Of a DNA stretch of 64,000 nucleotides, positions 50,491-62,384 are shown piece by piece. The translations under genes and the position numbers were made by a program. The DNA comes from Gonapodya prolifera JEL478 (lineage: Eukaryota; Monoblepharomycota; Monoblepharidomycetes; Monoblepharidales; Gonapodyaceae): positions 44,439 to 108,438 of the forward strand of contig KQ965781.1 in assembly GCA_001574975.1 (NCBI GenBank). The letters run 5' to 3'. The notes beneath the pieces were generated by a model. It saw only the letters and a list, made by a program, of their open reading frames with translations, was not told the DNA's origin and ran no database searches. Within the stretch, counting starts at the first letter, position 1. Every line of letters starts with the position of its first letter.

Positions 50491-51917
50491 TCATAGTAGG
50501 CAATGGCTAAAAAAAACATTTATGGGTATGGGTGAAGACAATGAGGCTGTGATAACCTCTGCATGAGGAACAAAATAAAGGATTGCTCCAGAACTCCAAG
50601 ACCTGTGAATTAGCTTGGTGTGTCCAATCCTCCAGAGTGTTTTCTTATTGTGGGAGCTTACAGTACCTCCCTTGAGGTTCTTCATGTCACGTCCCATGCC
50701 CACAAGCAAGTATGGAAGGGCAACTGCACTTTTTTTTTGTTGGAGCTCCAAGAGGAGCTTCCCCATGTCCATCCCATTGTGTTGAATTTGTTTGCATTGA
50801 CAGGTGGCAGCAACACCTTGACATTTCAGGTAGCCAAAACAGAGCTCCACTTGCTCAGCCGTGATTTTCACTTTGCAATTGACCAGGGTCAGAGATGTTG
50901 CAGAGCAGCTTCCACACTTCAGTTGGATCTGGCAGCCAAATTTGCATCTCTGGTGCTTCTGCAGGGCCAAAGACTTTAGTTTGGTCTCATAGGATCTGAA
51001 TCGCAGGGTGGGTGTCAAGTAGAGTCCTATTGGGTGCTTTGGACTGTCTCCACCACCACTGCAATGTACCATTCATCTTGTTGCTTGACATTCGTGATAG
51101 AATGTGCTTGATCAGTCCACAGATACAGTTGCGAGCAGGATCAAGACCCCATTCTTTGAACCAAGTCATAACACTCATTCTTCTGCTACCCTGTGTGCTT
51201 GCGCTCTGCTCCAGCAAGAAGGACAGCATCTTGGGGTGCATCCACTGTGCAAGACGCTCCTGGATAGTTGCACTACAATCAGTTGCATTGACTGGAGGAT
51301 TCTGGGCTGCATTGCACTCAGCAGAGTTGGAGGAGCATTGGAAGCCATGGCTGTGTTGGCCACTTCAGGAAAACCAGAGTTACCATGGCTTACTCTTGTG
51401 CAGTCTTTGTTAAGATTTTAGGGAGGAGAGCCCAAAACGGATTCAGGAACAGATTTGTCCCCAACCAGACTTGGCTCATAGCATCTGTTGCAGCAGCAAC
51501 TGGTTTGGGGGCCCAACTCCAAAACTTCAGAGTCTGACAATTTGCTTGGGTTGCAAATGCGCCAACCTTGTGTGGCTCCCACAGCTGGTCAATCCTGCTG
51601 AGTAACCAACAATTGAGCTGCCAGTTGTGTTTGTCCCACTGTCCTCAGCTCTCAAAGTTGGCATTGCTCATTGAACCCAGGATGTGCTTGACAAAAAGGT
51701 GGATTTTCTGCATCTTTGGGTATTGATGCAGTTGTTCTGCCAATTGCAATAGGGTATCAGTCTTCATTCCACCCTGTCTTGCCAGGTAGTAAACCACTGC
51801 AATGTTGTTGCAGAGGACCATGACTGTCTTCTTGTTCAAAGAGTGGTCCAGATTGAATTTTTTGAGCCCATGGAGAATGGTGGTGCATTCCAAGTTCTGG
51901 ATGTGAGTCTTTGACAC
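50491..51917 (-). pseudogene. DIRS-like retrotransposon fragment (RNase H and downstream)
   Basis: 51917 onward on the minus strand reads LECTTILHGLKKFNLDHSL, KKTVMVLCNNIAVVYYLARQ, GGMKTDTLLQLAEQLHQYP. This is the RNase H region of DIRS/tyrosine-recombinase retroelements (the conserved D-N-xVVxYLxxQGG appears as CNN-AVVYYLARQGG). A frame change near 51650 then gives DKHNWQLNCWLLSRIDQLW and WSWAPKPVAAATDAMSQVW, matching the post-RH block of the class, and at ~51240 MTWFKEWGLDPARNCICGL. The part from 51072 to 50491 is open but unrecognised. Reverse transcriptase and recombinase domains were not found. The first acidic residue of RNase H is replaced by C-N. A decayed fragment. Confidence 0.55.
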
Positions 51918-52540
51918 ATTGGGTCTATTTCATTTGTTTTAATGTGCAAACTGCAAACACATCAAGTACTGCTCCAAAGCATGTCAAAAGGCCAACTGGA
52001 AGATTCACAAGATGTTCTGCAGAGCAAAGAAAATCCCCTGACCCAAAGACATTAGACTGGGAGTATTGTGGATGTCACACACATGTCAGTAGTTTGGGAG
52101 TAGTGCAGTGCAAGCTTGAGGTGTGGATATTGCTGGGTTTGAGACGCAATTGAAGAGATTGTTGGACTTTGTAGAGCAGAAGTAGTTCTGTTTTTGCAAT
52201 TGGGATCTGTAATTATTTTGATGCATCAGTTTGTACTGTCCATGATTGCATTCAAAATGTGAGCCATGAGGACTTTTCAGCAGCATCTATCTGGACATAC
52301 TCAATCAATGTTTCCTTGTTTTCACCTTTTAAATTTGTGACAAATATTGCAGTACTGTCACATTCAAGACCTTGCCCATACCAAATGATTACGCCAGTAG
52401 ACATTAGAGAGGTTGCACTACACTTTTATTTTCACAAATACAAATTGTGAAAATATTATTCAAGCCCACACCTTGGGCCAACCCAGAACAAACAAATCTG
52501 GTGGACACCAAACCATGCAAGACAATTCATCTGACTTGTT

Positions 52541-53704
52541 TTGCATCCTGATGCAGGGACTTGTGCTGTGATGCAATCAAAGAGGAGGCACCAACATATG
52601 GTCCTGTCAATCCTCCAATTGCAACTGGACCAGATGATCCCACTAGAGTCGCCTTTCTACCCAGATGTAAGGTTTGATTTGAATGCCATGCTGAACATAA
52701 ACTGCTTGCTGAAGTTTTGGTGAGTTCTGGTGGGAATTGATGCTTTGGGCACCAGGATTGGTGCTCAAACTTGTGGAACGCAGCTTATAGGACGGCATTC
52801 TCTGTCTCTGTACGGCTCTAGAGCTCCCCAAAGTGATTGTCCTGGAAAGAGGCCATAGGTTTCTAGGCGTGGAGGCGCTCTGTGTGCTTCTGAAGCGTCT
52901 GGCGTTCCAAAATTGCCTCTTGGACCTTTCACCAACATTTTGTTGCTCCCCCAAAAACGTACTGCAGATTGTGTTGTACCTAGCTGTTAATACAAAGGAA
53001 CACTATACAGAGATCTTAACATGTGACATGGACCATCTGATGGCACAGCTGCTGAAGCAGTTTTGTGAGGTGATCCTTGAAGCTGGTTCTCCTGTTTCTG
53101 TAATTGGATTCATTGATGGCACAGACCATAGGATATCATGGCCAACACACAAACAGCAGAGGTACTACAGTGGGCAAAAGAGACAGCACTGCCTCAAGTA
53201 TCAGGGTGTGGTATCACCAGATCGAATTATCCCACCTCTGGCAGGACCATTTTTTGGTCCAGACCACAACCTCACCATCTTCAGAAGGAGTGGCCTGAAT
53301 GATCTTCTAGTGAAGCATGGCACGTGCTTGTTCTTTGCCATCTGAGTGTGAATCTCACAAGCTTTCCCCCCTTAGCATTTCGCCCTGCACATGAACCATA
53401 CGAAATCTATGGGGACCCTGCTTATCTTCCAGGTGGTGCACACCTGGCTGGTCCTTGGAAGCTTGCTCATCTCACTGCTGAACAGCAGGAGTACAACTCC
53501 AGGAACAGAGCTGTGTGTGTGTCAATTGATTGGGCATTGGAGAAACCAGCAACACTTTTTGCATTCCTGAACTACTACAGGAGTCTGAAGGTGGAGCTTT
53601 CCCCAGTAGGGACGTACTATTGTATAGGCATACTACTGACTAATGCTCATACTTGTTTGTTAGGGAGTCAGACTGAAGTTTGGACTTACTCCCCTGACAC
53701 TTGA
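52541..53704 (+). CDS. PIF/Harbinger-type transposase (DDE_Tnp_4)
   Basis: Small first exon LQLQLDQMIPLESPFYPDV with FDLNAMLNIN (~52605-52710), then after a TATAG acceptor near 52792 LCTALELPKVIVLERG and ALCVLLKRLAFQNCLLDL. The catalytic part gives SVIGFIDGTDHRISWP (first Asp), QRYYSGQKRQHCLKYQGVVS, an intron near 53323-53380, then HEPYEIYGDPAYLPGG (second Asp) and RAVCVSIDWALEK, where the usual third acidic residue (SVEW in most relatives) is Asp. It ends VELSPVGTYY, ILLTNAHTCLLGSQTE, the normal family C-terminus. Harbinger elements need a second Myb/SANT protein; the one at 48545-49849 lies within a different bounded element. The whole may be close to intact, but activity is uncertain. Confidence 0.7.
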
Positions 53705-53734
53705 GGAATACTTGAACTCTGAATAGATATTACT

Positions 53735-55070
53735 TTACAAATTGTTTTTCTTAAGTTCCATTAACACTTTAAACATGGTCATCACCATCTTATTGTTGTT
53801 GCTTATATTCTTCCCTTCCTGCTCCTGCACTGCCAACTCATGCTCCTTCAACTCCAGTGCCTTCCACTTCCTGTCCTCTGACTCTTGCACTACCTTCAGC
53901 AATCCTTCACTTTGCTTTTTGTCTGCACAGAGCATGTTGGCAATCGCCTGCAGGCTTTTATGCGCTTCCTCCACTTCCTTGCAACACTGCCCTCATCCTT
54001 GCCATCTGCAGTGTTCTGATCCACATCCTCAAGTGCCCTCTTCTCAGAGAGGGTTTCTGTTGCCTCCTTACATAAGCCTAATCAGATAGAATGAGTGAGT
54101 GACCAAATTAGCTCAAACACAAAACACACTCACTGGCAGCAATCTGCAGGTCCTTCTCTGCCTCAGCACACCTCTTCTCCCTCTCCTCAGCGTTCTCCAT
54201 TTCATACTTGGTGCGCTGGAAGGAAGGGATCAGGATAAGTGAGGTACAAACAAAACCTGATACTGCCACTTACATCTCTTGCATATGATGCCACAAGTGA
54301 ATCCAGGATGGTTTCCACCTTGTCCTCCCCTGTGCGCTTCTCCCACAACAATCCAGTCTGCTCCCATTGCTCGACAAGGGCCGGTACCTTGCGGTCAGCA
54401 TTGACATGAGTTACCCCACTGTAAGCAACAGGGTCCTCCATTTTCATTGCCTCCGCAACCGCTATCCACTTTCCCTGCACTGTATCACTCTTGTTGATGA
54501 TCTTGCAGGGACAAATGACACCTGTGTGGGACATCAACACCAAATACCTGTCATAGTCCCACTTAAAGTACACTCCAGGTGCCTCCTCCACCTTAGAAGC
54601 CTATGCTGCCACAGTCTGTTGCTTTACCCATGCTGTGCAAGATGGGCAAGGAGTGGGCGCAACCCTGGAGGCTTTGGCAAGTGCAGCAGATTGGTCAAAA
54701 TACACCAGCCATGTATACACAAGTTCACAACATTTCTACAGAAAGATGTTGACCAAAAACACACACTCACCTGCCTTTCACTGTCAGAAAGTGCTTTCCA
54801 CATGTTTCCAACTGTTTCCAGGATCATAGCAAAGCTTAAGTCAGGAAACGCCTCTTTCACCTCCAGGTGCTTCTCGCTGCCAAACAGCACAAACAGTGCA
54901 GGCGCAGTCATGGCCACCACCGTATTCAATGTCGTTGAGGTTTTTGGCAGGCATCCGCGGCGCTTTGGGTGGCCTTGCATGACTGTTGATGGTTTGTTGT
55001 GTTCAACAATTGACGGGGTGTCTGCGAGTTGGCGGCATCCACACCAGATCAAAAGAAACACCCAGAACAA
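53735..55070 (-). CDS. HMG-box protein in transposon island
   Basis: The N-terminal part (55070 to ~54770) carries a HMG-box: TAPALFVLFGSEKHLEVKEA, FPDLSFAMILETVGNMWKAL, SDSERQ. After an intron the frame reads AALAKASRVAPTPCPSCTAW, meets a TAG after TVAA, then VEEAPGVYFKWDYDRYLVLM, GVICPCKIINKSDTVQGKWI, VPALVEQWEQTGLLWEKRTG (to ~54300). A last piece forms a coiled coil (EEAHKSLQAIANMLCADKKQ; RKWKALELKEHELAVQEQEG), ending at 53735. The TAG may be within an intron; exon edges are uncertain, and the last two parts could be one protein without the HMG box. HMG boxes bind and bend DNA; a transposon-borne accessory role is inferred from location. Confidence 0.5.
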
Positions 55071-55404
55071 TCAACAATCACCAATTTGGCCATGAAGGAC
55101 TGGGTTCTTGTTGACTCACTGGCCAAATCATTGTCGGAACTGTCCCCAGTCCTGTCCATCCTGATTTCTTGCACAGCGCGAGTCTTTGTAGCAGTACTAG
55201 CAATATCAATGTAATCCATGAGGTTTTAGCATGAAAGAAAGGTCCGATAGGTCCCAACGACCCCAATCAGACACCCAGGTGGTACAAGACAAATGTCAGT
55301 CAGCATCACGAAACTGGACCAATCATAATTGCCACAATTGCCTCACCTGACGAATCTCCAAAAATCGAGATTTTCCGTTGCCGTTTCCCAGGGGAAATCA
55401 ATGG

Positions 55405-55442
55405 TTGTGCTTTATCACAATCGGATTTGTGATAAAGCACAA
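55405..55442. repeat. Perfect 16-bp inverted repeat with 6-nt loop
   Basis: Left arm TTGTGCTTTATCACAA (55405-55420), loop TCGGAT, right arm TTGTGATAAAGCACAA (55427-55442), exact match. Lies in the right flank of the transposon island in a region without genes. It may be a MITE core or an imploded insertion. Confidence 0.9.
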
Positions 55443-55693
55443 TTATATACACGCTGCCACATTTCTTGTGTGCTGGAAATTGTGAAAATAAAATGTTGCG
55501 CAACCTCTCTATTCCGGCTGGACCAATTAGTAAACATGGGAACAATGGCTCTAGCCCGTTCAATCGACCGTACGACTATGAATCAAGAGAAGGATATCAT
55601 TGCACGAAATGTCATACAGTTTTGCAATATCGTGTGACATGGAAAATCATAGTCGTAACGAAACAGAGACTGTCCTACTGCAGAGGACCGTTA

Positions 55694-57590
55694 TCATGAC
55701 ATATACACCGAAACACTATCATTCGTCAGCGTAGAATCCGTTTGCATCCGCAAATGAACACGCGACAATGCGCGGTTGATCGATTTGGCGTCTTCCTCGC
55801 TCACACGCTTCGATTCGGAAGTGTAGAACCATGTCAGCCCGTGTGCAAAGAGGTGCAGACTGCAGAGAAGAATCATGCCGTTGAGGAGTGTGCCGTCGGG
55901 CGCGCGGAGAGCCGAGATGGAGAGGATGAGGATGATTGACATGATCTGCAAATTGTAAAGGGGAATACGCTGAATAAATTTACGCGATCCCACGCCCGCT
56001 CAACTCCAACCGACAGTGATACTCACATTTTGGCCCAGCTGCAAGATATTTGTGGATGTTGCCTCACCGACGGGAAAGGTACACTGCGGAATTGAAGAAG
56101 CAGCGTTAGAAGATTCGATGACGCGGTATGTTTCAGACCCAAACACTCACGTCAGCTCCAAGCTCCATCATCAGCGGCATCGTCGGAAATCCACCAATAC
56201 CGTACACTGCTGCGCCAGCGTACACGAGCTCCTTGGACCCCGTCGGCGCTCCGATCGTCATTATCCCGATCCCTGCCACGGCGACGAGCGAAAGGATTTT
56301 TAGGGCGGTCTTGTGTTTCTGGATCCGGTCCATGAGCAACCCGTTGAGGATCGCGGCCACGATCCCGCATCCGATGAAGATGGCGCCAACGTTTCCAGAC
56401 TCGCCGTCAGCGAATCCGTACGGTACGAGGAGGTCGGCGAGGAAAGTCTGGAGCACGCCAAAGCAGGCGATGATGATACTGTACGCCAAGAACAAAACGA
56501 GAAATTGCCAGTTGCGCAGGCAGCTTTTGAGGCCGTGAAGGAAGGACTCTTTGGGCTTTTCGGAAGCGAGGGTCGGAGGTGTGGGTGGACGGTCTCGAAC
56601 AAAAAAGGCGGGTATCGCCAACGCAACGCAGGTTGCGAATACGACAATGTGCAGCGTTTGGACGCCGTCGGCGCCGTCGCCTACAATGGCAGGTGCGACG
56701 AGAAAAATGCTGCACGTGTGAACCGAAGTGTTTGGGACAGGGGCGCGGAAGCCGTCGATTTGTATGAGCACCACTCCAGAACAGTACATCATTTAAGCAT
56801 CAAAACGTACATGGCCAATCCAATTGGGTTCCCAAGCTGGGCCAAGGTATTGGCAATCGCTCTTTCATGTTCTCCGAACCATTCCGCTGCGAGTTTCGTG
56901 CTGGAGTTGAGTGAAAATGGCGTCGCGGCGGAGAGGATGACTTGACCAATCACTGTGACGATATATGCCATGTTTTTGCCTGCGATATAGTCTGACAAGA
57001 ATGGGAACATAGTTCCAATAGAAACAAGGACGGCCGCAGTTACGCTCTGAGTTGGGTTTGTCAAGTCGTTGTCCGCCTTGCACGACGAAATAAGCGAAAC
57101 TTACCGCAAGCCACAACCCTTTCTTTTCTTGCATCCACATGGCGACAAGAGTCGCTGGAATTCCAACAATCATCTATCAGCGGATTGATGCAAGGAATGT
57201 CAACTTAAATTCAAAGGTGCACGAAAACGCACTTGATTCCATCAACTCACAGTGATGAGGCCAAAGACATTGATGTCAAAAGGATCCGCGACCTCGTAGA
57301 ATGTAACCAAGTTGGGAGAGATACTCGAGAAGTAGTATGGGCCTGAAAGTACGCCCACAGCCGTCGAACCGGTAAGCATCTTTAGTCAACGTGCAACACT
57401 CAGCGGTCATACCGATAGCGGCAGCAGATATGTTCAGAACGAAGATGATTGCTAGCATAGCCCATCGCGCGCGATACAGCTTGTGACCAGCAGCGCCCGG
57501 TGGTGTACCTTCAGAGACCTGCTCCAGAGAGATGTAATCCTCCACCGCAACTGATGCCCTTCCGGTTGCCTTGCCGTCGGAGTGCGCCAT
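55694..57590 (-). CDS. MFS transporter of the SLC49 (FLVCR/DIRC2/MFSD7) type
   Basis: ATG 57590 (MAHSDGKATGRASVAVEDYI). TM1 is YRARWAMLAIIFVLNISAAA, the family's Y-x-R-W-xML start. Exons continue with MIVGIPATLVAMWMQEKKGL, VLVSIGTMFPFLSDYIAG, VIGQVILSAATPFSLNSSTK, LAAEWFGEHERAIANTLAQL (the W-F-x-x-x-E-R motif of the SLC49 and related groups), GNPIGLAMYVLML, then HIVVFATCVALAIPAFFVRD, LRNWQFLVLFLAYSIIIACF, DRIQKHKTALKILSLVAVAG, ELVYAGAAVYGIGGFPTMPL. The C-terminal half ends MSIILILSISALRAPDGTL and a soluble tail; stop at 55694. Animal relatives move haem or choline; the fungal substrate is unknown. About 12 TM segments, all exons in consistent order, apparently functional. It borders the transposon island with no visible damage. 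Confidence 0.8.
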
Positions 57591-58324
57591 GATGGTGAGG
57601 CGCTGTATCGAGCGATGGTCCAGCCCGGGAGACTTTCAAGTCGAGGGTTATCCGGGGTTGAGTTCAGGGTTCAGGCCAAGAATGTGTGGTTCAGGTTCCG
57701 GATAAATCACGGTAGAAAGTTTCGCCGGTTTTTGTATGAGCCCCCAAACAAAAAGCACCAGAGATTGGTCGCAACGGAAGGCAAATATTGAATCACCCTC
57801 CCACTAGCAAGATCGTCGGGAAGTTAGGACTCCGTTTTGGAGACCAGTCCTGCCATCAATATCCAAGTGCGCTCATCACCCCAGTCATCGGTCATCGCCA
57901 TCTGTCGGTTGATACGTCCGTAACTACCCAACCCTCGACACTATCCAGTCATTTATCTTCCGCTTCCTTTTGCTCTATTTTCTGAGGGCTGTATGGGAAG
58001 ATAGCGGTAACGTCAGTGATGAACAGATAAGACCCTACGTTGACTCGGGACCAATTATGAAGTTCCCACACTCACTTGAATACAATTTCTTGCTTCATAT
58101 TAGACATACAACTGATGGTGTCACCGTTACAATCTTTGATTCATTATTTACTATTGTAACTAATATTTGGCCATTGACCATCCCCAATTCCAAAGTCCCA
58201 TCCTACTACCAGCTATCTCGACTGGCCGGCTCAATACTCACGTGTGCGCTACAGAGGATGTCAAGTCGCTAGTTTCGTGACACACTGAGGTGACCTCTGG
58301 GCTTCTGCCAATCAAATCGCCACG
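57591..58324. promoter_or_regulatory. Shared upstream region of divergent transporter and Sec15 genes
   Basis: The two genes diverge from this 0.73 kb, so it must hold both promoters. No motif was confidently identified. Contains no coding sequence. Confidence 0.4.
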
Positions 58325-61300
58325 ATGGACGGGTCGATTCTTTCCGAGGAGACGCAGTTGATGGGTCTTGTCCATCAACTCGTGGAAATAAATGCTGCAG
58401 CGGCGGCCCTTTCGGCCTCGGAGGGGTTGCGACGTGACACTCTTGGGGACGAGAATGGGACAGAAACCGGCGCGGACGAGCCGGATACAGCGTTGCGATT
58501 TCACGAACAAGAGGCAACTACAGACGAAATTGGCGCCGATGCTGTTGATAGCTTAGCCGTTGCCGTGTCAGAGGACTTTCAGATGGCACAAATTCTCAAA
58601 ACGGTATTTAGGAACGGACGCCAGGAAGCGTTTCTGGGACAGTTGGAGCTTTTCATAGCCAGAAAAGAATCTGAAATTGAGAGAGTCTGCAATTTTCACT
58701 ATGAGGTGAGTAGCGGCTGTCCACATGTCGTCTGAACTTTGGGCAATTTGTTGTTGGCGGCCACGAGCCTTTCGAAACGGAACTGCTGCAAAGAGCTTTC
58801 GCACGAGGACAATACCGAACGAGCACTACTAGACCAGCTGGAGCTTGTTTCGTCAAGAGCAAGGAGCAGACCGGCGGGCGGCTTTCATACTACCGCCCAG
58901 CCGATTCAAGGAATAGGCGAAACCTTCATCCTTCTTAATGGGTCGATGGCTCTTGCAGAACTTCCATACTGATTACCCTACCTACACTCAAGGAATTCGC
59001 TCAAGCCGTCGAGCAGCTCCTCCGAATCCGCTTCGACTCCTCCCGACTTAAAAACACGATCGCGGAGCTGAACGCGCAACTCCAGGAGTCCGGCGCCAAG
59101 CTCTTGGAAACCGTGAGAACTGACCCTTTCCCCTCGACCATTCCCAAACCTCGCTCACGCGCACATGTCCCATGCCAATCACAGACGAAACTTCTCGCCA
59201 CAAACCACCGCACCCTCCTCAACATCGACTCTGCTCACGCGACCCTTCAATCCTGCCTCCGCCTTCTCGAACGCGCCAACAAAGTGTTTATCCAAATGGA
59301 CAATCGCCGCTTCTATGCCGCGCTTAGAGGTCTCGAGGAGCTGGAGCAGGGCATTGCGGTCACCCAGGTTGCTGTGGGACAGACCTCGAGGGAAGGTGAA
59401 AAGGAGAAGGCGCGTATGGCGGATTTGACGTTTGTCAAGTATTCGGGTGAGTGTAGAGGGTCGTGAGTGCGGTCTCCCTATCACGGAATTGACATTCGCA
59501 TGCAGAGGAATCTATACCAACACTACGAGAACGGATTCGAAACGAAGTAACCAAAGAAACCAAGGACTGGCTGGTCCAGTGAGTACATTCCCATTTACAG
59601 CCCGTCTCATTTCCTCCTTCATAACCTCTGCGAAACGAAGCGCCCGCGAGCTCTCCCGAAAAGTCGGCCGTCTTGCCATGGAGCAGACCGCATATCGGCA
59701 AGCTCGAGTCCACGCCGCAATGACAGGCGTTGCTCCAGGACAGCCCACCGCTGAGGGAGAACAGCCGCAGCAAAAGCGCAAAGTGAGCTTGAGCGTGGAA
59801 CTCGTTCTGAACGAGGCGAACGAAGGTGAGCTACAGTTATCACCATTTCAGAGTACGTATCTGTAAATATAGTCTGGAAAATCCCGTCAATCCTCAGAGA
59901 ACCTTGTCGACAACGAAACAGTGAAAATCGACTTCCGTCCCCTCTACCAAGGTCTGCACATTCACACCACACTCGGATTACGCGACCAGTTCAAGACCCA
60001 GTACGAGTCCGACCGTCGAGCGCAGCTGGACCTGGTCCTGTCGAGCCATTTCACTCTCAGAGGCGTGGAGGACATGGTTGGGTTCGAGAGCTTTCTGTGG
60101 GACATTGTCGGATTCTTCGTCGTAGAGAGCGTCGTAGGTGAGACTGGTGGTGGGCTTCGGACAAGGGCTGCGGTGAGTTTGTTTCTCCCGTCATTGATTG
60201 AGCCACGGCTCTATATTCACACATCCCGAAACCCCACCAGATCGAAAAACTCTGGGAATCCGCCGTGACGTCTATCCTCTCCGTCACCTCCTCGAACCTC
60301 CAAGACTGCGGCTCCCCTGACCTCTTCCTCGAAATCAAGCTGCTCCTGATCACGTTCATCCAAACACTCGAAGGGTACGACTACAACGTCGAGCGACTGT
60401 ACGAGCTCATGGGCGGGTTGTTTGCTCGATACGCTGAGCTGATGAAGGTCGGGGCGAGTGAGCGGATCCGAATGGTGAGTAGTGCGATCGGCGTAAATGA
60501 AGTTTTAACCACGGCACGAACTTACTGTTCGGATGAAAGATTGTCGAATTAGACGACTTCAGCCCAATGATCATCGACAACCAATCACAATACGAGCAGC
60601 TCCCGCGATCTCTCCGGCTGTCTCCGATCGCCAAATCGGGGCTCGGCGGCGCGTCGGCGGCGCTGCGCAACGTGTTCCCGAGGACGCTTCCGTTCTCCAA
60701 GGGCGTGTTCCAGGTGTGCGATATTGTGCGAAAGTTCATCAACGGGTATTACCGATTCGCGGAGGGGTTCATGCACCAGTATGGCGCCATGGATGATTTA
60801 TTGAAGGATGTGAGTGTGGGGTTGGCACGAGGTGGGGCAGTAATACTTGGCTCACTCGTACCGGACCGCACCGTCCGGGCAACAATCAGTCGCTCGAGAT
60901 CCTCCTCTCGCAACACGTCTCGCAAGCCATCTTGACCAAAGTGGCCGATTCGCAGAACCTGAACCTTGTCGTTCAAACCCTGACCAACTTGGACTTTTTA
61001 GAGTCCGCCACGACGGACTTCGAGGACTTCTTGATGGAAAAGCGCATCTCGCATAACAAGGGTGGGAGGGTGGCCTTGCAGAGCAAGAGAGTGTTCCAGG
61101 AGACGCATAAGCAGGTCGAGAAGAGGGTGTTTGAGCTGATGAATGAGAAGATTGATGAGTTTTTGGAGGTTGCTGAGTACGATTGGTGAGCTTCTCTGTT
61201 CCTCGGTGGCCCTTCTGATACTGACACTGCACCATGGCGGAAGGCTCACAACGATAGTCTCGACCAAACCGTCGCCCTACCTGTACGACCTCGTGAACTA

Positions 61301-62161
61301 CCTCACGACAATCAACAGCTCGGTGCTGTCGAGTTGCCCACCGCAGATCAAGAGTTTCATCTACTTTGATGCGTTTGATCACTTGTCGAGGAACCTCGAG
61401 GTATGCAGTTTGTTGTTTCCCGGTGTGCGCGCTTATGTACTGTGATGTCCCCTTCGTCAAGGGTGTGCTGCTGACCCCTGAAGTGCGGAAGATATCGATG
61501 CAGGCGGTAGAGAACTTCCACGTCGACATTGCGTTTTTGGAGAACTTTGTGGAGAAGCTTGCTGATCCAAAGTGGGTACTTACATCGTGCTACATTTTAG
61601 TGAAGACGCTAACGTTAACTGCGGCTTGCTTCCCCGGAACTTACGACCTCCAGTGTCCTGGACACGTTTGAAGAGGTTCGACAGGAGATCAACCTTCTGC
61701 GATCTGAAACACTCGAGGAGTACATGAACCCCTCGATTCGGAACAGGAAGTACGGTCGCATCAAGGAACATAAAGTCATTGTGTTGTTGGAAAAGTGGGT
61801 GGCTTTTTCGGTCGAGTTCAAGTCCCCTCGATCATTGTTCTCAACCTGCGGCACCGCACCGGCCACCCCGTCACCTCCCACGCACACTTACTGCAGAATC
61901 CGCCCTGACTCGAGCATGTTCGGCTCTCTCATGTCCAAACGCAAAGACACTCCCGCCGAGACCGCGCGGCGCACGGCAATCGACAACATTCTGCGTGCGA
62001 TGCGGTCTCAGGCCAGTGCCACGCGGGACGTCGCAGAGAGGGAAAGCGTGGACTTGCCCCGATCGGCGACGCCCGTCAGTGCGGGAAAGCCGCCCACGCC
62101 GAGTAGTGCGACTGGGAGTATGTCGAGTTTTGTGCTGGGAGTGGCGAGGAGGACTGGGTGA
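58325..62161 (+). CDS. SEC15: Exocyst complex subunit Sec15
   Basis: ATG 58325 (MDGSILSEETQLMGLVHQLV). A dozen exons give the Sec15 order. In the N-terminal half: LGQLELFIARKESEIERVCN, EFAQAVEQLLRIRFDSSRLK, ERANKVFIQMDNRRFYAAL with RGLEELEQ (the family's NRRFYxALRTLExLE), then IPTLRERIRNEVTKETKDWL. In the middle: VKIDFRPLYQGLHIHTTLGL and GVEDMVGFESFLWDIVGFFV. In the C-terminal Rab-binding domain: NLVVQTLTNLDFLESATTDF, YLYDLVNYLTTINSSVLSSC, IKSFIYFDAFDHLSRNLE, and VLDTFEEVRQEINLLRSETL, EEYMNPSIRNRKYGRI. It ends in a serine-rich tail. Sec15 links Rab (Sec4) on secretory vesicles to the octameric exocyst at the plasma membrane. All family blocks are present in order, so the gene looks intact. 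Confidence 0.9.
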
Positions 62162-62384
62162 GGCGTGTGGGGTGAGGGTGTGGGAAGGAGTGGTGGTGGT
62201 GGAACCGTGCGGTTTATTTTTTACAGTTGTGGTGATATTTCCCCCCGATATCATGTTTTGTGGTTTCAATCATCCTCCGCTCGTTTTCGTGCTCGTGACT
62301 GTTTTCACGAAGTACTGTATCAATAGAGAGAGCACGTGTCATAATCAGAAAACCGATAGTGACGTGTCGGAGACCCACCTTTGA

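Larger units (their letters stand above)
47340..55690. mobile_element. Transposon-rich island of about 8.3 kb, lower GC
   Basis: Composition and word use change abruptly at about 47340 and back at about 55690. Inside are domain remains of three classes: Myb/SANT-like and DDE_Tnp_4 (PIF/Harbinger), RNase H of a DIRS-like retroelement, an HMG-box ORF, MITE-type palindromes and one delimited 2.1 kb element. No recognisable host gene lies within. 47340-48240 and 52000-52540 show nothing beyond scattered stops. The island looks like several nested insertions rather than one element; no outer target duplication was found. Confidence 0.75.
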
